Shown here: one piece after another, positions 45,061 to 56,872 of the stretch
Position numbering within the stretch: the first letter of the stretch is position 1
Layout: each line of letters starts with the position of its first letter
Origin: Carnegiea gigantea
Lineage: Eukaryota > Streptophyta > Magnoliopsida > Caryophyllales > Cactaceae
Length of the DNA: 64,000 nt
NCBI GenBank assembly: GCA_029747015.1
Contig: JAKOGI010001338.1
Coordinates: forward strand, 167,501 to 231,500
Reading direction: 5' to 3'
Program-made: the position numbers and the translations under genes
The notes under the pieces: model-generated
What the model was told of the DNA's origin: nothing
What the model saw: the letters and a program-made list of their open reading frames with translations, nothing else
The model's database searches: none

Positions 45061-45353
45061 TGTTAGAATGCCTTGAATCTGTTTTTTAGCCCCCTTTTAC
45101 AGACGTAACACGGTGGGCACCCGATAGGGGTTTGGGGGCAATGCCCCTGAAACTGACTGCGTACGTGATGTATGGGTTACGGTTAGCTCTAAAATCCAAA
45201 CCCTATATATGTAATGCATATCTCTGTATTCCAATATCAATAAAACTATTCCTCTCTTCTGTATGTGGACGTAGCTAACACATTATTAGTGAACCACGTT
45301 AAATCTGTATGTATTTGTGAATTTGTTCATACTTTCTCGCATCCGTTATAACA
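45061..45353 (+). repeat. 3' LTR of copia E
   Basis: It starts TGTTAGAATGCC just after the PPT-like aaggtggagatt and ends TTATAACA, about 293 bp. Within it are a TATA-like ccctatatatg (about 45202) and a poly(A)-like caataaaac (about 45237), as expected for an LTR promoter and terminator. Confidence 0.75.
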
Positions 45354-47282
45354 ACGAACCTAGAGTTCCAAGTATTGGAATTAAGATGAGTTTTAAATTA
45401 GAAAAAAGTTAAAACTCCGGTGAGTATGGCGGGAGAAAATAGGTGGTAATTGATGGCTGGTAAGGAAGAACATGAGGGGTTTGAGGTTTGCAAAAACTAA
45501 TTAATAAGGGCACTTTAAAGAGGGATGAATAAGTCAAAATATCATTATAGGGAGATAAGACATTCTACTCCCAAACTAATTTCCATCTATACTTTTTTTG
45601 CCAGGGACAAAGACAAGGGTAACATAAATGATAAGTTTTATTTTTGTCATTTAAAAATATGTTTCGTTCACTATCCACTAACCTAAACGAAAGCAAAGTG
45701 GCCCCTATAATTCATTAGTAACAAAATCGCATTTTCGCTTTGTAAGGCAGTAAGAAAACCTAAGAAAAAGATACATTGGAGTGTCAATTCACTTTTATTG
45801 GGAATGATCCGTTTGGTCAAGAAAGAGGTGTAACTGAGCGGAGTGGAGTCGTGCCCAGTAGATAAAAGCTCGCCTCGAGCTCTGCTCAGATGTGTGTTCC
45901 AACTGGGTATTCTTTTCTTGTTTATTCTTGTTTTAAAAGTTTCCAAATTTAAGGCTACAAACTTAAGCTAAATTCTAAACTTTTGCATTGGGTTTAGGAA
46001 ATAACGGCAGGAGTAAAATTTTATTGATACTAATGATTTGATACTAATGGTAATTTCATACTCTTCACATGAGCACAAAAGGAGGAAAAAAAGAGCTAAT
46101 TAGGTTAAATTGAGCCAAACCGCGCTGAGCTTTGTTGATATGAGGTACGACTCAACATGCTTTCTAGTTAACTTGGGTTCGACTCAAGCTCAGTTTGACT
46201 TGAGCCCAAGCCGACCTTTGACCAAGCTGAACTCAAGACTCAGCAAGCCAGCTCAGTTTCATTATAGCCCTAATCAAGATGATTTTTTTTTTTCCCAAGG
46301 CTGTTATATAATATTGTTGCTATGGCTTGTTGAAGTTATATAATACATACCTTATGAAGTTACATAATCGTTGAAGGTGGATCTACTATATAATACCTAC
46401 TCTCTGAAGTTATACTATAGCACATTTATGTTTGATAAAGACAAATTGAAGTCGAAGGATGTAGGTTGTAGTCAGAGTAATGCTAAAACCATACTACCAA
46501 TTGGAAGCATATTTACTTTTAATTTTGTTGAAGCTATTTTGATATTTTAGATTTTGTATTTCTTAAGAATTGCCCATGTAGATGTCGTATGACTTTTCAT
46601 CAATGAATTCTTATTTTTTATTAAAAAAGATAAATGTGCTACTTTTATTTCTTTTTTTTCCCCTATTTAACAATACAAATTAATTTCTATACATGTTAAT
46701 TTTAAAAACTCTATTTTTCATATGTAATTTAGATAATTTTTTCACCTATTGATTTTTACTATACCGTTTTTAAAAGTTTGTTTTTCCCCTTCGTGGGACT
46801 GATATTTCTTGACACTCTTGGATTTTTGGAAACCTATTATCTGTGTAAGGTTCCTTGATATTTATTATATGTGAAATATATTTGTTGGTCCAATTTAACT
46901 AGTTAAATCATCCTAAAAAGCGGTGAATATAATGATGATCAAAGTTGCAAAATAATCAAAATAAATGTGGAAAAGTAAATGTAGACAAGACACGGGTATT
47001 TTCTAACGAGATTAGCCTAAATTAGGCTCAGTTTCTACCTATTCCTAACTCTAGGATTAACATAATTTTATTTGGAGGGATTACACAACTTTAGAGTACA
47101 CCTACCATAAGTTCCAAGCCACACGTTGATACTTCAACAAGTCTTTGGTAGAGTTGACCCTTCAACTCTAACTATCCCACCTAATTACAACTATAACAAT
47201 ACAACTCAATAAATTAAGTGAATAAAAGAATAATATTTGCAAGTGTGGCTCTTAATTCATGTTCTTTGCTTGCGTTCTGTTT

Positions 47283-47323
<41 letters not shown>

Positions 47324-48024
47324 TCCTCACTTCAAGATGCTTCAATATTTGTACCAAAAAGACAATAGAGCCATTGTTAAATAGTCATTGCCACAGAATT
47401 ACGAAGTAGTATCTTCAGCCGACTTCAAGGCCTTGAAAAATAGTTTAGACTCTTGAGAATTCTATAGTTTAACAAATCTGGTCAGTGCTTTCAATCACGA
47501 TTAAATTCTTATCTTGGTGTTGATTAGTGGATTCCATAAGAATAAGTTGCAACTTGCAACTACTTTCCATAAATCAAGTAAGTATCAAGCACCAATTTTA
47601 CCAAATCAATCCATGATACCAAAAATCTTGTTAAGCAAATATCAAAGGAAAATTAAGATCTTGTTAAGCATATATTCCTAACAATGTGGCATACATTTCA
47701 CAAAATGTAATATCATAAAGATCACATATTTAAATTTGAATACTAACCATCTCAAAGATATTATGACACCTTCTATAAAATTAATTAAGCAATACTAGCA
47801 TGTTGATATCCACTAAGGATCATAGCATATTTCAACAATATAAACACTAAGGTAGATTCAAATATTACATGATAAATATACCAATAGACCAATTCCTTTT
47901 GGTCTTTCCTCAAAACATATTAATAAAACGCATTGTAAGCTTAAAGAAGAAATAACATATTAATATAGTTTTGGATGTTACACCGTGAAAGCCTCCCAAA
48001 CACTTCTTTCCTTTTCGTATTCAT
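45354..48024. other. Non-coding AT-rich region
   Basis: No gene was recognised. It contains a GC-richer block of degenerate gagctc/caagct-type repeats (46110-46265), which looks like the end of a DNA transposon, and the TG microsatellite at 47287. The remaining sequence is AT-rich with no clear structure. Confidence 0.4.
47287..47321. repeat. (TG)17 microsatellite
   Basis: An uninterrupted run of about 17 TG dinucleotides preceded by a T-run. It is a likely length-variable locus. Confidence 0.95.
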
Positions 48025-48585
48025 CAAAAATGTTAGAAATTATTATGAAATTGAGATCAATAAACCTCTCGTCTTAAGTAAAAATTTTGAAACAATAAAA
48101 AATTATAAATTCTCAACAATAAGTAAAACAATAAGTAGTGGAAAATTTTTGATGCACTTATTGACAAGTGATCAAATCGAAAAGAATTAAATTTTTTGCC
48201 CTTTTTTGTGAGATTTGGTTGATAAGATAGCTAATATGAACTAATCAACTTTCATTACTTGTTATGTGATTTATATTGACTGAAGTCAATGTCCCCTCAT
48301 CTTTTTTGTTTAAAAAATATTTTGTTTTTAGCTTGTATTTCCAATCAAGGGATAATCTTTTGAAACATTTGATCAGATTTTCTTTTCTAATTTAAATTTT
48401 TTATCAACTAATTTAAATTGTGAAATAAAGTGAGAAATCCACTAAAATTATGAAGTATGAATTTAGTAGAGATTAATAGTTTTAATTATGATAGTTGTAA
48501 TTTTATTCTTCAGTCATGGGAGAGTACTGAGGTTTGTAATTTTTCAATCAAAGCAAAATCTTTTGAAGTTTTTGATTATAACTTT
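48025..48585 (+). repeat. Dispersed AT-rich repeat, copy 2 (inverse of 5720-6265)
   Basis: It aligns with the reverse complement of 5720-6265 from gaaattgagatcaataa to gattNtaNNttt, passing through the conserved ttttttgtgagattt and the gatcagattttc block. The two copies lie about 42 kb apart in opposite orientation. Confidence 0.7.
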
Positions 48586-48876
48586 TTCCTTATTTAAATT
48601 TTCAAATCAAATTCTATTGATATTATGAAGTGTGAATTTGTGGAAATGAATATTTTTAATTATGGTAGTTGTAACTTTTTTCAATCATAGGAGAAACTGT
48701 AATGGTTGTAATATATATATTTTATAGTTAAGGGAGAATCTTTGGAAACTTTTGATCATCTTAGTTAATTATGGTAGTTACAATTTTTTTTTTCAAGCAA
48801 GAGAAATTTTTTAAAGCTTTTGATTAGAATTTTTTTCCTAATTTAAAATTTTCATTAAAGCTGTAATTTGTAGAAA
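48320..48876. repeat. Degenerate tandem repeats of about 150 bp
   Basis: Three to four imperfect units each contain aattatgNtagttNtaa, caatcaNgggaga and cttttgaNNNttttgatNa followed by ctaatttaaatttt. They overlap the right part of repeat copy 2 and end at the candidate Helitron boundary. Confidence 0.6.
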
Positions 48877-50914
48877 TCAATACTATTATATAAAAGCGAT
48901 GTTGTGTTGACATAGATTTTTTCTGCATTGTCAAAAATCAAAACTTTTAGGCCATAAGATCAATCCTCACTCTTAATCACATCCGTCATATTAATTAATC
49001 AATTGTAATAAAAGGAAAAAAATAATTAACAAGGAAAATATAAACATTAATTATGGAAACGTTAAAAGAAAATAGGAATAAGAATGAAAATCACTGCATT
49101 CTTAAAATATAGTATTCTTAAAACATAATTACCAAAAAGTGGCCATTTGTTGTTACATTTATTTCGCCATTCAATCAGGCCAACATTGCACCATACAGAT
49201 GAAGAATGACTTCCTTGACTAGAATATTAATAATTATATATTATAATATTATATTTCAATACGAACGGAAATAATTTTTTGAAATTTATACAATTGAGGA
49301 TAGAGCAAAGGGCATGGATCGACGAAGAAAATTTACCCAAACTGTCTTCACCGTACAATATTATTGTCCCCGAGCTCTCCCTAAATTATATGCTTATGTA
49401 AATTTACCATCCAAAAAAAAAAAAAGATGGGAAGCGGGCATGGATCGACGAAGAAAATGCAATAGTGGGTTTGATGTGGATATTTATGGGGATATTAAGC
49501 TATATACAACAAATTTTACTACAACTATTTTCCAGCATAAATGATACTACATGCAATCCTAAAAAATTAGGCAGCGTTAATTAATAAAATTATGACAAGA
49601 AATTAAATCAGAGAAGTGGTTTTAATTTTCGTATTCAATAAATCTATACTCTACTATTTGTCAATGTTTCAATTATAGATTTTGGTAAGATTTTTCCTAT
49701 AAAGAAAATCTATAAGTGCAATTCCTACGCTTAAGTATTAAAAACAATATCATTTTAGTTGACTGATGATAATGTATCATCATATCATATGTATAATACA
49801 AAATTGAATAGATTGGTGTATGATTGACAAATATCACAACACCATTGGTTTTTTTTCCTTAATTTCAATTAGCCTATTATTAATTGTTAGTTCTAAATTA
49901 AAATAATAATAGTAATAAACATTTAATATACGCTTTAACTCAAACAAGTCTTAAACATAAAATATATTTTATAGTTAAATTTAATTTGTGAATAGTAAAA
50001 TTGAAGATTTGTGTACTCTATTATTTGTAGTTTTTGAGAAGTTAAAAATGGTTTTGGCATGCAGTGGCAGATCTTAACGTTCGGGATAGGGGTGTCCACC
50101 GACTCTACTACCACTTGCATTATTTTCTTCATCTTTTTGAAGTTGTTTATTTTTCAAGTATCATAAAATAGAATTGGATTGATCTGTATGAAATTTGGGG
50201 GGAAAAAAACAAAGACACAAACACAACAATGAAATCAAGCAAGAACACGAGGCTTCTGTGTGATTGAGTGTGAGCAACAAACCAATTTACTAAGTACAAA
50301 ATTCTAGCAGGAGAGGACTAATGAGAAAAAGTCAGACTGGGAGGGAGTCGAGTTGTGAATTTTTTATTTTAATTAATATTAGGGTCTTTATAGGCTTTTT
50401 TTAATAAAAAATAAAATGTTAGTAGCTAATTTATTTGGGCCACATGAATGGAAGGCTGCAAGGGTGTCCATAACTCTTTTTAAGTCTTTTCTAGAGGTGT
50501 CCATATATATAACCTTTAACCCCTTCAAAATAACCTATTAGGATTTTTTTTGGGCGAGAGGTGTGGACACCCCTAGCCTATATGTAGAACCGCCCCTGTT
50601 GGCATGTAATAAAATAAGAATGAAAGTATTAATTTTTTATAAAATTATTTTGGTGGTCACAAACATTGCATAAGAATAATAATAGTAAGAAAATTAATGT
50701 AAGTTATTACAGTTATAACAATAAAAATAATGTAGCTAGGCACACTAAGAAGGCACAAATGCACAACATATTAGCATTATATGCATATAAATCCAAACCA
50801 TATGTGAAAAATAAAATATATTATAATATTACAATTAGAGTACAAATACCCTAAAAGATAATAACACTATAAAACTTCAACAGATGTTCGTGTAAAGCAC
50901 AGGATGCACACTAA
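48877..50914 (+). mobile_element. Candidate Helitron (about 2.04 kb), non-autonomous
   Basis: The 5' end reads TCAATACTATTATATAAAAG, like the TC...TATTATAAAAGC starts of plant Helitrons, and follows an A. The 3' end has a short hairpin CGTGtaaaGCACAG about 10 bases before CTAA, and a T follows (50915). That gives TC...CTRR ends between A and T with no TSD, as Helitrons insert. There is no Rep/helicase frame. A hAT-like element (50062-50598) is nested inside it. A second copy of the 5' end lies just to the right. Confidence 0.5.
50062..50598. mobile_element. hAT-like MITE (537 bp) with a perfect 8-bp TSD
   Basis: The ends are CAGTGGCAGATC and, inverted, CAGGGGCGGTTC. Nearby are aggggtgtccac and gtggacacccct in inverse orientation. 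TTGGCATG flanks it on both sides (50054-50061 and 50599-50606). It has no reading frame. The 8-bp TSD and CA-start TIRs fit a non-autonomous hAT element. Confidence 0.8.
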
Positions 50915-50925
50915 TAATTTATTAT

Positions 50926-51190
50926 AAGAATAATAATATAAAAATTGCAATGTTGTGCTGTCGTGGATTTTTCCTACATTGTCAAAAATCAGAACTTTTG
51001 GACCATACGAATAATTCTCACTCTTAATCAAATCCGTTCATATTAAATTAATCAATTCTTATAAAATGAAGAACAAAATAATTAAGGAAAATATAAACAT
51101 TAATTACGAAAACTTTAAAAGGAAATGCGAATAAGAATGAGAATCACTGCATTCTTAAAATATAGTATTCTTAAAATATAATTACCAAAA
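50926..51190 (+). repeat. Second copy of the Helitron-like 5' region
   Basis: It aligns with 48879-49137: atgttgtgNtgNc, attgtcaaaaatcaNaacttt, ctcactcttaatca, aaaatataaacattaattaN and cactgcattcttaaaatatagtattc. It starts about a dozen bases after the proposed Helitron 3' end, so the two lie head to tail. Confidence 0.75.
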
Positions 51191-51980
51191 CATTATTCCT
51201 CTTAAAATAATATAGGCATTATTTCTATTAAACATTATTCCTCTTAAAAAAGGGCATGGCATTAAGAGGGAGACATAATCATATTTTAAGAGAGAAATGA
51301 ATTGTAGCAAAGGATTGCATTATGTTTGTACTCGGTTATTCAAAGCTTTTCCTCTCTTTGATGGTATATGAATAGGTTAGAGATTTTGGATTTATCAGCA
51401 TATGCTAAAGTAGCATTTCACTTACTGAAAACAACGGTGTTTTATTATTGGCTTGATTCATGTTAAAAATCACACAGATTAAAACAAGAATACATGTCAA
51501 ATTGTTGAATCTTTCAGCCTATTCTATGTGAAATGGTGTTATTTAAGCATTGATGGGTGTCCTATGCATAAGGCAATCTTTTTAAAAAATGCTAAATATA
51601 TATGTCCTATCCCAAAAATTATTCATCCTATAATATATCATAATAGTTAGGAAAAAACTCATATAGATTATAATTAATTTTCCTTAAGCTAAATGTATAT
51701 GTCCTATATATCAATCAATCAATCATATGCATATTATTATAATGTGCCCAAATAAAACATACATGACCTATATATCATTAAAAAAAGAAACTACATGTCC
51801 CAATAACCAAATCAGTGTGTCCAAGCCAGTAAATTTATTGTCCAAGCACCCAAATTTGGAGAGTATTGCAACTTCTTTTTAGATTTAGATTGCTAGGGTT
51901 TTGAATACAAATAGACAAAAGAAATAAATACAAATAAATGTAAACAAAAGTAAAAATATATCCATTTCATTAATTATCTT
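51191..51980. other. AT-rich non-coding stretch
   Basis: Repeated cattattcctcttaaaa and taNatatgtccta motifs occur, possibly the rest of the second Helitron-like copy. No coding signal was found. Confidence 0.4.
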
Positions 51981-53660
51981 GAGCTCCCAATTTTGAATTT
52001 GTTCCTGAAATATTTGTTCGTGCAAAAAATGTGTTATTTTTACGATACTTTTATCCCCGATTTATGCTCGTTAAAATTGTTATTTTTAGGTTTTTTTTTT
52101 ATTTGATTTGATTTTGTTTTGTAGGTATCAAATGAAGGTGAAAAAATGCGAAAAAAGACGAAAAATGCAGGAAATAAAGCAGTGAGCCAGATTATTCAAA
52201 CCCGACCCAATCCTTAGGCCCATTATCTTTTTTAGTCCAATGTGAAAAAAAGGAAAATAAAACCTAAAACCTACCTAGCCCCCACGTGCTAGGCACGTGA
52301 TATCTTTAACCCCCCTCCCCCCATTTCCCCTTCTCTCTCCTCTTAGGTACCTGAAACCCAAAATGTCCCCCTCCCCTCCCTCACCATTCTCGCCATTCTC
52401 ATCCTCATCTCCTTTCTCTCTCTAACTTAGCTCTTCTCTCTCTCTCTCTTTAACATATCACCATTTTCATCCATCAAATGCCAGCACAGCACCGCATTTC
52501 ATGCTTCAATTAACACCTACATCTACATCCCACTATCCCCGACACAAGCAAATCGAGGGCTAAAGATTGAAGGAAACTATAAAAATTGAAGGGCATTAGC
52601 ACTGGAAAAGAGGTTAGGAGGTCTTTAGGGTTGAATTAGTTTTAATTTTCGAAGTTTAAGCTTGAATTTCACCTGCATTTTTCGATTTTTCAGAGTTAGG
52701 GTTTGAAAATTTCGGGTTACGGTTTGGTTTTAGATCGGATTATGGCTCCAAATTTCGTATAATTATGCTACAATTTCGTGTTTTTATGTCATAATTCACA
52801 ATTTTATTTTGTTTTTGCAAGATTTGGATGTTGATTTTGTTTAATTTCAATCACGGCCCCCCTCCCCTGTTTTCATCTTATTGAACACAGTTATGGTGTT
52901 TCCACCATTGATGGTGATGAGTGAAGCTCCCTTCTGATTTTTTTGGCTGAAACTTAGCTCTTCTCGTCGGTTCAAGGCCCTATTCGTTGTTCTGCCTCAG
53001 GACATGGTTTGGGTTTGAATCCTAAAACTTCATTTATGCTTTATGAATGAAATTAACTTAGTTGAATCAATAATGAATGATATTTTGATGGTTTATGAAA
53101 GGTTTGGGTTCTGATAGTAGCTTAGTTTTCAATTTTGATGGTTTGGGTTCTGATGTTAATGCTTTATGCTTATGAATGGTGCATCAATGGTATTTATGCT
53201 TGGATGATATTGATGATATTTATGCTTCATTTATGCTTTATGCTTTATGAATGGTTTGGGTTCTTACTAAGAACATGCTCATTTTCTGGTTATCTCGATT
53301 AATTGAATCAATGATGTTTTGATGTTAGTAGAGCATATTGTGGATTGGGAATTCTGTATGTGATATTAGATGAATCAATGATATTGTGGTTTGATGTTAT
53401 TAGAGCATATTTTGATGGTTTATGAATGTGATGTTAGAGCATATTGTGGTTTGATTTTGGATGCTCGTTGCTTTAGGATTGATTGATGATGATATGGATG
53501 TCAGTTATGTTGATCTCCTATTTTCATCTCCCATGATTAGTGCCTCTATTTTGGCTTTGAAGATGTGGGTTAGTGATTTCCAAAGGTGAAGTTTTCGGTG
53601 TTCTTGAGTGTTCTTGAAATCTTGTATTATTTGAAAATTCCAATGATGAAATGACTGGTG
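51981..53660 (+). other. Probable LTR/leader region of gypsy element F
   Basis: Non-coding. The CT-rich 52305-52450, the a/g-rich gaaaaaatgcgaaaaaagacg (about 52138) and cccgacccaatcc resemble Athila/Tat LTR ends, but no second LTR copy or clear PBS is in the window. The stretch 53010-53470 has repeated ttatgctttatgaatggttt and ttagagcatattgtggttt units. Confidence 0.4.
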
Positions 53661-53679
53661 GAGTGTTCTTAAGTGTTCA

Positions 53680-55110
53680 ATGGTGAAATTTCAAATGCTC
53701 CCTAAATTCACAGGTTTAGAGAATGTTTATTTATTTTTGAGGGAATTCGAAGAAGTTTATGCTATGATGCATTTCCCTAATATTCCTATTGATGTTGTGC
53801 GAATTAAATTGATTCCTTTTGCTTTGAAAGATTCTGTTAAACGTTGGATATATGGATTAGCTGCTAATTTTGTTACTTCTTGGAATGATTTTGTAAGATT
53901 ATTCTTAAAAGAATATTTCCCTAATGCCAAGACTGTTGAGTTGAGGAATGAAATCAATCAATTTTGTGCACTTGATAGGGAATCATTTTGAAAATATTTT
54001 GATAGGTTCAAAACTTTATTTACCCAAGATCTCCATCATGGTTTAGACTAAGCACGTTTGTGTCAGATTATATATAAAGGACTTGACTAACACACTAGGA
54101 CCATAATAGAGTCTATATGTTAGGGTGGCTTTCTTTCTAAGAACCCAACAACTGGTTGGCAGTTTTTAGAGGGCTTGGCTAAGAATTATGCAGTAGGAAA
54201 CCGCTCGTGATGACAGCCTGAGTTCTAGGTTTGCAAGGAGTGATTTGCATTCTATTTCTGATGTAAGGCACTTAGAGTCTAAGGTTACTGTTTTAGAGAA
54301 TATGTTGAAGGGATTATCTCCCTAGATGTCCCAGTTATCTCAAACATCTACAGTGTCTTGTTCTCATTGTCGGGCCCTAGATCATTCTTTGAGTGCTTAT
54401 CCTTAGTTTGCTCATCAGTTAGCAACTGATCAACAGCAAGCGAGTATGGTTTTTCAGAGACCTCAAAATGACCCCTTCTCCTCTTATTACAACCCAGGGT
54501 GGAGGCATTACCCTAACTTTTGAAGGAATATTAGAACAAATACTATGGTTCCCAATTCTCAACCTGGGATGTTTCCTAGAAACAACTCCCAACCTATCTC
54601 TCATCCTTCAAACGCCTTTCAAGGATCGACTTTTTCAAGTGTGTCTAATGCACCTAGACCCCCAACTCCCATAACTCAAGTTCAACCTCCTTCTAGTTAG
54701 ACTGATATTGATAAATTAGGGAGGAGAATTAATAACAATGTGGAGAGAATGATTAATGCTAACATGAAAAGAATGATGAGAATGATGATCGAACAGTTTT
54801 CTCAGTTAGCATCATCTTCCAGAGAACCAGGTAATTTCCCAAGTGAACCTGAGGTGAACCCTAAGGTTCACGCCTCTTCTTCTTCTGGTAACCCTAATGA
54901 GCCCGTGAGAAAAGTGAATGCGATTATATCTCTCCGTTCTGATCGAGAGGTTGATAACCAAGTCAGAAATCTTAATGAACCTTGCAGGTACCTACACCAA
55001 TTCTTCCAGAATTCTTCTCCCACTTCTCCTCCAGAGACTGGTTCATCCAGTCAGTCAGGAGATGCTACTGATGGTGCCCGCAACGCTTCAGATAGTCCTT
55101 CCTCTCTTTA
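53680..55110 (+). pseudogene. Gypsy F gag
   Basis: The gag core is open at 53680-53991: LPKFTGLENVYLFLREFEEV, IKLIPFALKDSVKRW, WNDFVRLFLKEYFPNAKT. A TGA at 53989 ends it. Beyond it, many stops break the second half, and a knuckle remnant, CSHCRALDHSLSAYP, lies at about 54358-54402. The stretch 54740-55111 is an open, Ser/Pro-rich and Met/Arg-rich linker to the protease. Confidence 0.75.
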
Positions 55111-55216
55111 GTCACCTTCTAGGAAAGAGGAGCTTCAAGAGAAATACTCCTCTAACTCGGTATGTTCTTCACCTTCTAAGGATTCTTCCTCCCCTTCTTC
55201 TTCTAAGAAAATCCAT

Positions 55217-55870
55217 ATGCCTTTACCTCCTTTTCCCCATAGGGTAAAGAAGAACGATCAAGATCATATTAAGAAAATGAGAGAGACTTTCTTTCAAGTT
55301 AAGATCAACATTCCCTTACTTCATACTATTCAGCAGATGCTTCCTTATGCTAGATGCTTAAAGAAGCTATGTACGATCAAGAGAGCAACTGGTGTACCTA
55401 AGAAGACTTTCTTGACCTTTGGTGCTAATTCTATCCTTTCTCAGATCCCAATGAAGTATAAGGACCATAGTTACCCTACTATATCTATAGTCATAGGAGA
55501 CCAACTCATTCAGAAAGCATTGCTTGACCTAGGGGCTAGTGTTAACTTGATACCCTTTACTGACTATGAGAGGTTAGAGTTAGGTGAGCTAAAACCTACT
55601 AAGATGGTCATCCAAGTAGCTAATAGATCGACTAGGGTGCCTAGGGGGATAGTCGAGGATGTGCTAATTAGAGTGGATGAATTTATTTACCCAGTGGATT
55701 TTGTTGTGATTGAACTGAGAAGGTGTCTAACTTAGCTAGTCAAGTTCCTGTGATTCTAGGACGTCCTTTCTTAGCCACTACCAATGCCCTTATTAATTAT
55801 AGGAATGGTATGATAAGACTGTTTTTTGATAACATAACTATGGAATTGAACATCTTTAATATATAAAGAC
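55217..55870 (+). pseudogene. Gypsy F protease
   Basis: The frame 55217-55735 has PLLHTIQQMLPYARCLKKLC, then LLDLGASVNLIPF, the active site with D-L-G-A, and RGIVEDVLIRVDEFIYPVDF. A frameshift near 55722 moves the conserved VILGRPFLATTNALI into the frame that continues to RT. A TAA at about 55864 follows. The same DLGA variant occurs in the gag-pro element at 1-4813. Confidence 0.8.
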
Positions 55871-55890
55871 AGCCTTCTGGATTTGATGAT

Positions 55891-56872
55891 ATGAAATTTT
55901 CTACTTTTAACTGGGTAGGGGATTCTATACTCGATGATTCTTTTGATGATATACTTGCTACTGAGTATGAGTCATTTCTTATAAACGAAGATCCTGAATA
56001 TGATGTGTTTGAGTTTGATGACTTGTGCTCTACTGTTGATTGTTTGCTCACTATTATTTCTGAGCCTGCGCCTGAATCTGTTTTCCCTATTGCTCTTGAA
56101 TTGAAACCCTTTCTTGATTCTCTTAATTATGCATTCTTCGGACCCGATGAATCCTTAACTGTCATTATTGCATCTGATTTAGACCAGGACCAAGAGGACA
56201 AACTGATTTCTTTACTTAAAGAGAACAAGGAAGCTCTAGGATGGATTTTGAGGGATATCAAGGGTCTTAGTCCTTCTATTGTGCAACACAGAATTCATTT
56301 AGAGGATAATGCTAAGCCCTACTATGACTGCCAAAGGCATTTGAATCCCACTTTGCAGGAAGTAGTTATAAAGGAAGTGTTAAAATGGTTAGACCATGGG
56401 ATTATTTATCCTATTTCTAATAGTCAGTGGGTTAGCCCTGTTCAAGTTGTTCCTAAGAAGGACGGTATTACCGTGATTAGGAATAATAAGAATGAGTTAG
56501 TCCCTACTCGAGTGCAATCTGGATAGTGTGTGTGTATAGATTATAGGAAATTGAATGTTGCCACTAGGAAAGACCATTTTTCCCTCCCATTCTTGGATCA
56601 AATGCTAGAGAGGTTAGTTAGATGAATATTCCGATTATACCCAGATCTCTATTGCTCCTGAGGATCAGGAGAATACTACTTTTACCTGTCCATTTAGGAC
56701 ATATGCCTTTAGAAGAATGTCGTTTAGACTGTGCAATGCCCCTACTACCTTTCAAAGATACATGATTTCTATTTTCTCAGATATAGTTGAGCAATGTATG
56801 AAAATTTTCATGGATGACTTTTCTGTATTTGGATCTTCTTTTGATGTTTGCTTGTCTAATCTAAGAAAGGTG
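55891..56872 (+). pseudogene. Gypsy F reverse transcriptase, N-terminal part
   Basis: An acidic linker leads to HRIHLEDNAKPYYDCQRHLNP, then WVSPVQVVPKKDGITVI. A stop at 56524-56526 follows, then CIDYRKLNVATRKDHFSLPF. Around 56610-56640 the frame is broken and a short piece that should carry the first catalytic Asp is missing. The frame resumes at MSFRLCNAPTTFQRYM and FMDDFSVFG (about 56806-56832). The frame ends at RKV where the solo LTR sits (56873). Confidence 0.8.

Larger units (their letters stand above)
41600..45353 (+). mobile_element. Copia element E, 5'-truncated, with one LTR
   Basis: It begins within the end of gag (a zinc-knuckle remnant at about 41717-41749) and continues through protease, integrase, RT and RNase H to a PPT and a 3' LTR (45061-45353). 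The 5' LTR and most of gag are missing. The coding part is much better preserved than in copia A-C, with only about six in-frame stops, so it is likely younger. Confidence 0.85.

Noticed and set aside
47218..47409. Open frame with a Cys-Val repeat
   Set aside because: It is the translation of the TG microsatellite.
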